Part shown: in pieces, positions 11,430-24,500 of the stretch
How the letters are laid out: every line of letters starts with the position of its first letter
How positions within the stretch are numbered: position 1 is the first letter of the stretch
NCBI GenBank assembly: GCA_036874045.1
Contig: CM072335.1
Location: 17,491,501-17,555,500 of the forward strand
Length of the DNA: 64,000 bases
Source of the DNA: Cymodocea nodosa
Lineage: Eukaryota > Streptophyta > Magnoliopsida > Alismatales > Cymodoceaceae
Reading direction: 5' to 3'
The notes under the pieces: model-generated
The model's input: only the letters and a program-made list of their open reading frames with translations
What the model was told of the DNA's origin: nothing
The model's database searches: none
Position numbers and translations under genes: made by a program

Positions 11430-11880
11430 TAATGTTATAAGGAAGATTTTGTTGTTATCCCTTGGATAATCAATAGTGTGGAAGAACAAATTGCTTACAA
11501 CATTTCTTGGATTCAACTAGCAAAACAAGTTGAGAGACTTTGCAGACCACTTATGAGAATAAACAAAACATTACCTATGTTTGTGAGATCTACAAGCAAT
11601 TTTTCATTCTATTCACGACTATTGTAGCATTATATGGGCTTAATGAGTTAGAGGTGTATCAATCTTTTATTGCAAACATTCTCACCATGAAGTGATATAG
11701 GGACGAAATTAGGGTCCATGTGAACACTATGAAAAGAAAAATCATCCTTTTCGCTAATGACGGAAAAATTTAGACAAGCTCCATTAGCTCATTTTACCTT
11801 GTTAGATGTTGGCTCCACATTAGATGTACCACTTTCATAGCAATCTATTATCATCTCTCAATCAGACTATGAAGAGCTTC
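11430..11880 (+). pseudogene. Ty1-copia gag remnant
   Basis: Plus-strand reading with frame changes gives PWIINSVEEQIAYNISWI, YVCEIYKQFFILF and LYGLNELEVYQSFIANILTM-YRDEI. This matches the gag core (an ILNSVE...I--YKQIF...LF-ELDVYQP-TTD---YRNDL pattern) seen in the two copia elements at 56.6-57.3 kb and 61.2-61.9 kb. No protease or integrase follows. It starts just after the diverged LTR ending at 11400. Confidence 0.65.
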
Positions 11881-12473
11881 TTCAACTTTGAACTGCTCAT
11901 TACCATATCAGTCATATTATATGTATTTGGGTATATGGATTTTATAAGGGAGAATGTCTCCCATATAAAAAACCCTTATATTTCCTTCACATAAAAGAAT
12001 TTTCCCTTTTCTCCCCCTACAACACATTTGATTGAAGGAAGAATGCAATGAATCAAGTGTCATACCATTTTTATTTTTTTCCACATCTCATATTCATTAG
12101 ATTTAATTTTCATACTAAAATTTTCAAAGCTCAACTTCATTTTGTAATATTTTTTTATTAGAATTTAACCAATTCAATTATATTTGAGTCTTTATGTAAT
12201 TTCTTTGGTTATTATTCACTATTTTTTTGCTTGTGTAGTAAGATTGAGCTATATAGACAAGGAAAATCACAATCGTGAAATAAAAAAAATCTGAAGTTAA
12301 AATCAAAGAAAATTCAAATGGAGCAGACTTCAACCAACCTAGATCTAGTGTTCTGAGAACATTCTTAGGTGGTATATACAGAATATAAAGAGGGAGAGCT
12401 TTAGAAAGTCTTTGTATTTTGCAAGAAAACATATTTCAAAAAAGCAATGTGCAATAGGGGCTAGAGAATGACC
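11880..12473. other. Downstream flank / 3' UTR region of the EDR2-like gene
   Basis: AT-rich sequence immediately 3' of the stop codon at 12474 on the minus strand. It must hold the 3' UTR and polyadenylation region, but no single poly(A) signal stands out among many AT-rich matches. The 84-codon minus frame at 12432-12178 has no recognisable motif. Confidence 0.4.
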
Positions 12474-12560
12474 TCAGAGTGGCACTGCAGTTTCTGTTTT
12501 CAACCGATTGAGTCGTACCGTCCCAAGAATGTATTCAGGAAGTTCTTTCTCTTCTTTAGC
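12474..12560 (-). CDS. EDR2-like: EDR2-like terminal exon g (87 bp with stop)
   Basis: Encodes [20 protein letters not shown] and KTETAVPL, then TGA at 12476-12474. The acceptor is TTGCTTCAG. The ending agrees with the usual C-terminus of the family (…AVPL/E). Confidence 0.96.
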   Translation of the reverse strand, partial: AKEEKELPEYILGTVRLNRLKTETAVPL

Positions 12561-15500
12561 CTGAAGCAATGCGTCTGTCATTGTTAGTTCTTCCAATGTA
12601 ATGCTTGACATTTACCACAATGAGTAAAGTCAATATAGACTTTGTTGATAACATGATTTAAATCCACTTCCAAAAAATTTTGATACACAAAAACACCCAT
12701 ATTAAACAACCTATCCTATGATCTCACTACGTAGGATTGACTAGATGAATCCTTTTTTTTCAGTGTATTTTTATTAATAGTTAAATCCTTGGTTAAATTA
12801 CATATTTAAATCTTTTCTTACAATTCCTAATCAAGTAGTGTTAAATCTTTCTCTACTTTTAATTTTTCCACACTAATTCTCTTCTTTTAATTGATGTATT
12901 CTTTAGCTTCCTAAGGATATGACCAAATTATGTCAATTTTTTCTTATCTACAATTAATGCAACTCTTTTATTTCTAATAAAATCATTTTTTAACTTATCC
13001 CTTATCGTATTATTATTCATCATTTAAGTATTTGCATCTTTGTAACACAAACGTTTTATAGATTTTATACTTTACATCCCAACATTTTGAATCATAACAT
13101 ATAATCAGGTGAATAGCAATTTTATAGAATTTTCCTTTTAATTTTAAGGATATCCTCTTATCAGAAAATACTCTAAAAGTATTTTTCAACTTTATTCATC
13201 TTACTTTAATCTTATGAAGAACATCCTTTATAATATTTTCATTGCCACGTGTTATAAATCTTAAGTGTTTCAAAGTTTTACTTTTATGAACCTTATGACC
13301 ATCTGATCATGTTCTTTCATTATTATTTCTATTTTTCTTGAACCTACACTCTACATATTTAGTATTTAACTCAATTTAATGTTTTGAACTTTCTCTCTAT
13401 AAATTCCTACTTTACTTTTGTCAACTAAAATTGTCATCAACAAATAACATATACTAGTATATTTCTTCTCGAATTTTTTTAGTTATTTAATCAAACTAAG
13501 ATAAATAGATATGAACTTAAAAATGACAATTGGTGTAAATTTATTTATTGAAAATTCGTTAGTTTCTTTTCTTATAATTTTAACATTAGTAACTACTCTT
13601 TTATGCATATTCTTTATAATATGAATATACCCTATAGGTGCTCCTTTCTTTCCAATTACAAAAACAGCCGTATTGTAGTCCAAAATTCATTAAAGCCCAC
13701 TTTCAATAGCAAGAATCACTCTTAACAATCAAATACTGCAAATAGACCAATGCACTTTGTAGTTTATAGCAATACTACCTGCCTGTATAAGATCTGGTAA
13801 ACATCAAGGCCACAAATGACAAAAAGCTGTGATGAATATTTGACTGGGTATGAAAAGATCAATTTGTATGGGTCCAATAGCGTGTATATTGGGGAAGCAA
13901 ATTTGTAAATGGGTTAAATTTGTTTGGCTAACAAAGAATGGTAATCATAACAAAAATATTACATAAAATCCCTACTCTTCTTTGAATAATCAAAACTTCA
14001 GCAACACCTAATAAAAACAGAAACTGCAATCCTTGATGTTATAAACACATAATATTCAATAATGTCAAAAACTTGTATGGGTCCAAATGAAGTGTATATT
14101 GAGGAAATGAAACTTGTAAATGTGTCAACTTCGTTTGGTTATCCAGGAATGGTAATTATAACAGAAATATTACATAAATTCCCACTCTTATTTTAATGAT
14201 CAAAACTTAGTAACACCAAATAAAAGCAGCACCTGCATCCTTGATGTCATAAACAGTAAATATTCCATACAGTGATCAACAGAAATAAGCAATTTGTTGA
14301 TTTTATATTCCTGAATAAGATACACACCTCAACCAGGATTGCAAGGTCAACAACTATGCCAGTCACATATCCAAGAACTAAACCAATAATGCTCCTTGCT
14401 ACAGATGAAGAGCCAATATCAACATCGACCTACGCATCAGAAGAATAATCAATAAAATTTGAGTTATTATCATATTGGCATCCTGGGCTTTTCTTGATTA
14501 TCACTTTATGATGTTGAACTTTAAATTACCTTGATGCTTCTAACCTTGTCCATTAATCACACTGGTATTTCCATGAAGTACCTTAACTTATTATCATAAT
14601 TTATAACAAAATTATCCTTAGCTGTGACTTAGATAAGACTTATTTGTGATCTACATAAGTGCGAGCCGTACTAGATTAGATAAGTGTGAATTGTGACTAG
14701 TTGATAACAAATTGTGACCTGAAGTAGTAGGAGTTGTGACCTAAATTCCTAAGGGTATAATAGAAAAATCACAATTTTCTTTTAACGTTGTTAGTCCAAT
14801 TTATTTAAAGTGATATAAAATGAGGGTTTAGGGTATTTTTAAAGTTCAAGGCCATAAAGTGATAATCAAATAAAATTCAAGGTAAATTATGATATTAACT
14901 CGTTATTTTGGTTATGATCAAATTATATATAAAATATTAATAAAGAATATTGCATCTCACTGATGAAATTTAATATAAAATAATTAATGAAAACTTGCTA
15001 ATATAGAGACTATATTTTGAAGTCATAAGAATTCTGCTGAGTACAACAAAGAACTGTAAGTAGCAGCCACAAAAAGGGAATTTCTTTTTCAAGTATGCAT
15101 GAAGAAAACCCATAAATTTTAGTTAATGTCAACTGCTACATTCATCTAAATAAGTGACTTGGAAGGGTGATAACTACCTATAATTGATTTGACCTAAAAA
15201 AACTGGAAAATATGGAGATGGGACAATGTCTCATTGATAGCCATGACTTGCAATAATTTTATTTTTAAACAGAAAAAAGTATAAAGTGATAAATGAGAGA
15301 GTTCCAAATTATCTAACCAGTATGCAGGTCTATAGGTGTTGCTTGTGAGTTTAGTTTCACATTGCTTAACTTACATTGGTCAGTTTGTGATGTTACAGTA
15401 GCTGAAGAGATTGTTGGACGGTAGGAGGCTATTGGTAACAATCATGCTGATGACCTATGTTTACAGTTAGAAGAATTCCAATGGCAGGCCAGTTGGATCA

Positions 15501-18500
15501 GGGGAGGTGGTCCTTCACCTTTCCTCCAAGAACAAGAAGTGGGAGTAGTTTTGGGAATCAACCATGCCCACATGAATCGTGAGGCAACTTTTTATTTATT
15601 GAATCAAAGGAAACAGTTGTAAAATCATTTATTCCGTTACAACAGATTAGATATCTATAACACATGTACAATGTTAGCCATGGTGCATTGAATGGTGACA
15701 TGGCATCACATGACACTGCTTAAGTAGCGCTGCCATCCTCGATGACCAACTCTAGGTAGAGTCGACAAACATCCTTTTAAGGATCCCATGTGACTTTATC
15801 TTCATTTTCTCCCTCCCACCAGATTAATAGATCTATTGCTGCCTGCCTCGTCATTTAACCAATCTGCACTAAAGAATTTTCTTGGGAATTTTTCCTTGGT
15901 GCTGGGTGTTCCAGTTGGCTGAAATTTGGGTGGCCACATCTTAGGTTCCAATTATCCATTTTAATAGAGACATGGAAATTTGGGTGCACCTTTGTATTCT
16001 CTAGTACTCATAGGTGATAAGCAATTTGACCAACTTGCTTTGTGATTTCCATCTCCAACAAGTGGTATAAGATCCACTCAGGTGTTGTGTAATCTTTGCC
16101 TCCACCATCTCTCTCATTACTTGGGCGGTGCTGAAGTGTTCCTTTTCCCACTATTGCTGTTGCTATTGTTATCCACCACCATGGGTTGTTTTGATGTTCT
16201 TGCTAGAGTAGCTAGTTTGAGCACTATCACATGCAATCGCCCACAATCAACCCCCCTTGTACGCAATCATCCACACCGTTGTTGTGAGTGCTTTTGATTG
16301 CACATAGTCGCTCACAAGAAGCCTCTTTTGCATGTTGTCACTATAGGTCACCACTCTTGTGAGCAGATACAAGTTGTTGCTCCTGCCTACATGCAGATGT
16401 TGAGTCCATCAGTTGCAAGTTGTATTGGTGAGGCTTGCTCCCATGAGTCGTCACCCCTTTCATTATAAGTGGTACACTGCACACTATTGACCCCTCTTGG
16501 TTGTTGTCACTCCCCTCTTGCATCATCACCTACTACAACTTGTTGACACTTACCATTGATTGACTTTGTTGGTCGTCAATCACTTGCCTGTGAGTTCCCT
16601 TCGAGCATGTTCTGCTTGCTTGTTCCCATGAGAGATTTGATTGCTAGTAAATTTATTGATTACCACTGAATTAGCAAAATTTAAGAAGTTGGTGGGAGTG
16701 AATTATGAGATGTGGCATAAAAAAATTAGATATACACTTATCAATGATAATTTAAAATATGTTATTGAGGTTGTTGCTTTGAAAGTTGATAAAAATATCC
16801 TTGAGGTAGAAATCAAGAAACAAGAGAAGTGAAAGTTTGATGATAATAAGGTAAAAGGTCTAATGTTGATGTTTATTGAAGATAGTTTGATAAAATTTTT
16901 TGAAACATATGACACCTTATATAAGTTGTGAAATGCTTTGAAAGGGAAATATGATAAAACCATAGAAATCAATATCCAACTTCTTTAGAAGTATAACTCT
17001 TGCAAAAAGTAATGAAGACAAAATATTGTGAGATATATCAACAATATGATTGTCATGGCTAAGGACCTTTCTATTGCAAGAACCTCAATTTCAAAAAATT
17101 GCAAGTGATAACTATTTTTAATAGATAGTCAACCATTTTTGACATGATGACCACAACTCTTGGTCAACATAACTTCATCCTTCTAAATTACCAGCTAAGT
17201 TGAGAATTGAGTAGGAGATCATGACTAGTTAGAAAAGGCATGAATTAAATCTTTTGCCCAATATCAAAAATTTAGAATTAGATCTATTTTATAGTCAACT
17301 ATTTTTTATGTGATGATTGCAACTCTTGGTCAACTTGTCTTCATCTTTCTAAATTACTAGTTAAGTTGAAAATTGAGTAGGAGATCATGACTAGTTAGAA
17401 AAAACATGAATTAAATCTTTTTCCCAATATCAAAAATTTAGAATTAGATCTATTTTAGCATTACTTAATTGAAAAAATGATTAAAAAATCATTTAGGAAG
17501 AGACCTAGGTTTTTGAGAGAGACAAAAGGTGGGAAATCTTAACCACTGCACCAGCTCACTATGATGGTGATGATGAAACACTAAGCCCTTGCTCATTTGA
17601 CACAGTCGGCCAAGCAACAGCTGGCTAGACTATCACCTCTCCATATGGGGATTCCCCCTTTCTATTGATTCTTCCTTTACTCCTACTAAGGTTTTCAATG
17701 TTGATGTTGTGTTGGATTTTGGTTTCTTGGAAAAGGATGTGTCAAACTTCGGTGAAATTATTGGTAGCAGTTTGTAAAAATAATAGAAGTCCATAAAAAT
17801 GCCAAAAAATACAAATTTTGGCAATGCAGTTAAAAGATTAGCCACAAAGTTGAAGGAAATCAAGGTAGAGGCATTTGTATGGAGATCTGAATGATATAGA
17901 CTGCAAAAGAAGGAGAAGAGTAGATGTTTGTACACTATTTTTTATCCTGATTGTAAGGAGATGGAAGGCTTGACAGAAGAGGATAGATTGAAAAGATTAC
18001 AAGCGAAATCTGTTATTGGTGAAATGCTCAAAGAGGAGGAAACTGCTTGCACATTGCCTGTTACAAGCCAAATCACATGAGCTGTGTCTCAGAGAGGAAG
18101 ACAACAACACTTCTTTCTTTCTTTCTTTCACAGATTCTTGTAAGTGCAGGAGAATTAATAATTTATCAAAAATTAAGGTCAGTGACTGGTTTCTTGAGCC
18201 TTCGGGAGATATCAGGTGCAGCATGCTATTATTGAATATTTCAGGAACATGTCTTCTTCCTTGCCATCATGGTGTCCATCCTGGTGGCCCCAAGTTTCTT
18301 CCCTTATCAGATATAGAGCAACATCCACTTGTGGATGCGTTCAGTCCTGAAGAAATTAAGCTTACATATTTAACTCACTTGATCAAATATTTCCTTTGAA
18401 ATCAGCTTAATCACTTCATGGATGAACCAAAATTGCAATTGAAGTAACCTTATTGCTGTACCGAGCTTCACCCTTTAAACATGTTACTGACGTGATTTTC

Positions 18501-21500
18501 TATTTTTTTAAAAATTGGTAACTAACACATGAAATGCCCATTATGAACCATGTACAACATATTGGACCATGTATGTGTCACACATCTAACATGAGTGCTA
18601 CAGGCCTATATGACTATGAGTCTTTGTTTCTCATATTGGACCCATAAATTTGCAAGTACTAGTGGAAAGAATCGAAGTATAAATAGTTCGATCTTTGGGC
18701 AAAAAGCAATGCTAGGTTAAAAAAAATAAAAATAAGAGGAATTGATAAATTTAACATTGAAAAAAAATTCAATAATGCTGAAGAAAAGGACATATTATGG
18801 ATCCATGATGATAAATTTATCAAAGAAATTAAATGATATACAATTTCTGCATTGACAAATGCTACACATACTTGAAGAAATTAGAAAATGTGTTGATATT
18901 CATGGAAGGTAAGATTTAGAAAAAAAATTGTATATATATATATAGATATATATTTGCACCTCTAGGAAGTTATCTTGTTGGATATATTTACAGGTTACAG
19001 CTTTCCCCAGAAGACAAGCTTTTGAACCAACAGCACGCTTGACCATCCAATATCCCTGGATAAATATCAAATTCAATAATGTTCATAATGCTGCAAGTGC
19101 AGAAAATTCTGTGTAGCTACTAGCATACTTATTAAGGTGCGAAGGTGCCCTAGCAGTAAGTTTGGATGCCTAGGTAGTGCCTAAAGATCCATTTTAATAT
19201 TTACTTTTCTTATTTTTAAACATATAGTATATATATTTATATGTATTTAACAATAATTATAAGTACTTTTAGCTCTATTATTTCTTATATAACATTTAAA
19301 TACATAAATTATCTTAAGATAACATCAAAATATGAAATGTAATGCTATTAATATGTACATTTCAGTGATATGTAAAATTCTATATTTCAAGTCTTACATA
19401 GGTTTTAGTAGTATTTCATCATATATATATACACACACCTGTTTCTTTGCAAGGGAAAATATTAAAATATGTAAAAAATATATATTTAATCAAACAGATC
19501 TAATAGAAGATTTGCATGATTAAGGTAAGGCAAGGCTGGGCTCCAAGTTAAAGCCTTACCACACCTTGGTTTCTAGGTGAGGTGCTGTCTAGCTGCCTAC
19601 CATAATAAGTATGCCTACTAGCCAGAGAACTTACCAAATTCTTTAACATCACAAGAAATTGATATTCTCCAAAATTAGAGCCCCCATGTGAATTCGTTTC
19701 CCTTTCGTTAAAAAGTGACCAGTATGGGGTTACAAGTTAAAAGATAATATCACTGGACGATTCTAGCACTAAGAATTGCAATAAAATAGAATTATATTTC
19801 AATGATATGAATAAGATTGTAAGTGATAGGTTACTTAAGGAATAGCTTGACAAAGGACAGACTGAAAAACTTGCGTCATTGTACAGTTGTACCTGTAGCT
19901 GAAAAATAATAAAAGAAAAAAGAGCTAAAACTTCATTTTCTTTGAAGTATAGATGCCCATGATTTAACTATTAGGCTGGGAAACATTTTTGAGGAAAGAT
20001 TCTATACTGTAGACTTCATCAAGAAAATTTATTTCTAAGAAAAATAATATGTCAGTGTACCTCCACAATACTGGGAATAAGTTTAAATCTTGCATTCCGG
20101 AAAACATCAGTTCCATTGACAAATCTACCTAACAATGATTCTCTATTGACAGGCCTTTCAGCCACATAATAGAGAACCAAGTTGTAGTTGGGCTTGGCAG
20201 GAACCTGCCATTTGATGAACAACAAATCAAAAGCACATATTAGTAAGTGAAAGATCTTTGGTGACATAATGATGTTAATTTTAATCAGTCCATGAATTTT
20301 TTTCAAGTTATTTTTAATAGAAGGAACAGAGTTGACCACTTCTTGAAGATGCTGGACCATGATAATTTTAATTAGTCCATGAATGAGATAAGGGCTCAAG
20401 GTAGAAGCTTTTTTCAAAAGCTCCTGACTTCAGAAGGGTGTGATCTTGATGATGAGCTGCTATCTACCATTTCAAATATGATCAATAGGCAGGAAAATGA
20501 TATGCTTTGACAGGTTCCTACCAGTAAGGAAGTTCAGGGCTCACCGTTTTCTATGATAGGAAACAAATCATCAAGGCCAGATTGTTTCACAGTTTAATTT
20601 TTTAAAAGATGAAGAAGCATTGTTGAGAGAGATTTGGTTGCTGCTATTCATGCAATTTTTAATGGTTCTAGATTAACAAGAGCTTGGAAGGTCACCTTTA
20701 TTGCACTTATTCTGATGAAGGATGATCCTGAAGAATTCAAGGATTTTGGCCAATCAGTCTTTGTAACGTATGTAATAAAGTTCTAACAAAGATTATGATT
20801 TCTAGGCTTGCCACCTTGATGGACAAATTGATCTCAGATGCAGAAGGGGCTTTTGTTAGAGGTAGAGTTATTTATGATAACATTGCCATTGTCCAGAATT
20901 GGTTGAAAGACTTGACAAAGGATACAGAGGGTGGAAATGTAATTCTTAATCAAGATATGGAGCCAAGCTACATTAAGCTGGAATGGAAGATTGTTTATGA
21001 AGTCCCCAGAAGATTTGACTTTTGTTAGAAATGGATTTGCCTAGTCAAGGAATGTATAAAAGACAATTGTATTGCCATTTGATCAATGGAGAACCCTAGC
21101 CATTCTTTCAAGCCTCTAGAAGGCTTAGATAGGGGGATCATTTATCTCTGAGTATTTTGATCCTTGTGAAGAAGCTGTTGACTAGAGGTCTTTCCAGGCT
21201 GCTTTCAACTTATTAGATCCAACCTTTCAATACAGGCTTGAAACTGTTTTGGAGTTCCTGGATAGATATCAGAGGACCACTGGCAGAAGATAAATAAACC
21301 GAAGAGCTCTTTTATTATGTTTGATGGCATGCCTAGACATAGAAAGTGTATGATTGACTCTACCACAAGATTCAGAAGAGGAGCTCTCCCTTTCAGATTT
21401 TTGTGATGTCAGATTATTAGAGGTAGATCCAAAAAAAGACATTTTGATCACTTGGTTGAACGCATCTAGATAAGCTTGCTGGATGGAACGGGAAGTTACT

Positions 21501-24500
21501 CAGTTCCTGGTGGTCAGCTTATCTTGATTAAACATGTGCTTTTGAGCATTCCTGTTGATACTTTGAGTATATTTGACATATCTAAAGGGGTCAATGATAG
21601 AATTCGTAGTGTCCTATCCAAATTCCTTTAGGGAGGATTGTAGGACAGTAGGAAAACACATTAGATTCAAATAGATAGGATTACTTTGTTGGTACTAGAG
21701 AGGAGCCTTGGAGTCAGAGAACTCGAGGAATTCATGATGGCCTTAAGGATGAAAATGACTTGGAGGCTGGTGACTCAAGATTCTTTATGGTCTAGGCTTA
21801 TGTTGAACATCCATGGGCATCCTGATGTAGCTTTTGAAATGATAGGTGGCTTCCAAGTGGCAAGCTGGTTGACATGGTAGATATGCAAAGTCAGTGGTAT
21901 TGGCTTACTGTGGCAAAGTCAACGTTGACATGGTATACTGGTTCATTCAAATTAGATGATTGAGGCAAATCAGTTTATTTGGCCGTGGACAAAAGAGGGT
22001 GATGTTACTGTTAAATCTGCCTGGGAGACTATTAGGCAGAAATAGGAGAGAACACCATTATCTCATGGACTAAAAGAGAGGATTATTCCTACCATGATTT
22101 CCTTTTTCATATTGAGACTCATGTAGAATGAATTGCTAACTGAGGTTAGATCAAGAGCAAAGGTGTTCAACTGGCCTCTATATGCCCTTGTTGCATCAGT
22201 GACAAGGAGGAAAAATCCAAAAATCATTTTTTTTTGAGGTGAATGGGCAAACCTTTGCAAGTTTTGGATCAGCAAGATGCTAAATGGAGTTGAATAACAA
22301 TGACAGGTGGCAAGACCATGTGCATAAGGTGTTCTAACCAAAATCCAAAGGTAACAATATGATATCATTCAGAGAAGTGGTTTGTGCTAACACTCTGGGA
22401 AATTTGGAAAGAGCATTGTAATGTTAAAGTTGGCAATGAGAAAGGTTGTTTTGGAAATAGCAGGAGGAGAATGGAAAAGGCTCTCCTAGACTTCAAGTAC
22501 TTGACTCTTATGCTGAAATTCAAAGTGAAAGAAAGCTGGCAATCCCTTGACAGGCTTGGGATATGAGATACTACCTACATAGGTCCCAAGCTTGTTAGTG
22601 TAGCTTGGAAAAAGCTTAACAAAGATTTCTTTAAGCTCAACTTTGATGAAATGATAACTGCCAAGTTCTAAGGGGAGGGGGAGGCATCATCAAGAATTGT
22701 GAAGGAAGATTGATAGCAGCTTATTCCAATAAATACAATGAATCCACAGTGATTATAGCTGAAATTCAGGCTCTTCATAACAACCTCACTCTTTGTCAGT
22801 TTCAAAATATTGCTTTAGACGGCATGATTGTTGAACTTAACCCAAAGTTGTGGTGGATATGGCCAAGGAGGGAGAATGCAAGCTCTACCTAGCCCATCCT
22901 ATTTGGGATCAATTATTGTATGGTATTTAGAAAAGGAAACGAAGTTACTGATTGTTTGGCAAAGGAGAGCACTTACCTGCAAGAGAAGAAGATTTATGAT
23001 AGTGTGGGGTAACTCTCCCTGAGGTCTAGAGGTTGATTGTTTTTCCTGAATTTTACTTGATTTCAATAGGAATTTTTTTGTGTGACAAGAACATTTCAAA
23101 TTGAAAATATGAAGAGGGGAGAGATAACTTATTAAGAAAATAGCAGAGCTACATGGGAAAAGACAGATAAGGGAAATAAGAAATCAAATAATAAATGTGC
23201 TAGTTCTATTTTGATTGACACCATAATATTATCCTTGACATCTCTTGTGCAATTCAAAAGCAAAGTAGCATGCAAACTTAGTTATGAGATTAGACTGACA
23301 TATTAAAAGACTTACCTGTAGATTTATGGCCATTATGAAAGGAAGTTCTTTCCCAGCTTCTGACTGATATAAAGAAATGAAAAAAACTGTCAAAGTCTCA
23401 GGTAAAATTAGAGAACAAGAAAAAAATAACATGACTATTCTAATTGAACCATGAAGGATCTAAAGGTGTACTTTTATCATATACAATCTAGAAAAAATAC
23501 AACATTTAAGTTAAAGTATATTATAAGTCAAAATATACTAGGACAAAATTATGATAACTTTGCAATCATTCTTATGTAGCAACACCATCAATTCTCCTCA
23601 ACCGATCTATCATAAACAAAATTGTGACAAGAACATGGTAAGTACAAGACATTATAATAATAAAACTAGAAGGTACATAGTGTTCCACATATTCAATGGG
23701 TCCGTCTGCAAGTAAACATTACAAATGATGGAGCTTCACAACTCACTACATGTTTTTGAACCTGCTACCAGTTTATTATGAATGACAATAAATCTTGATA
23801 GGCTTCTCAAGCTCAAGCCACAATTATTTGTAGAGTTTGGGTTGACTTTCAAGATACTTCAGCTTCATTCTACTTCTTCTACATTGGAAGTTTCATTGAT
23901 GTTGTAGAGATTAAACTTGAGACCAGTATATGATGAATCTCTCTACTTACTGTTAATTGATTTTGAAATAAAAATTCACATAATATTAGAGTAGGTACAT
24001 GCACATTTACCCCATCTAAAATAAAAAGGATATCTATATGTATAAGATAAGTTACAAGTGAGAAAAATATTAGAATAGTCTCACATCGATAGTACACTAA
24101 CTAAATTTAAAATTAATATATGATGAATCTCTTCATTCTGTGTCAACTAGTTTTGAATTGAAAATTCACATTTTACAAAGTAAGATTTCATAGAGGAGTT
24201 GAAGAAGGAAATTTTATGGGGGGTTGCGTATTCCATGCCCTACATTTTTAGAGTGTTTGTTGAAGGATGCAAAAAGAATGATCATTATTCTTGATATAAG
24301 TACATAAATACTTAGCATAACTAAATAGATCCATAAATAAGAAACACTAGATCCATTAAGTATACTAAGTCTCAACACTAACACTCTCCTTCAAACTTGG
24401 AAGATATATATTAGTCATTCCAAACTTGTTATAGAAATATGAGAAAGCATTATAACTAAGACCTTTTGTGAAAATATAAACTACTTCTTAGGAGTGTAAG

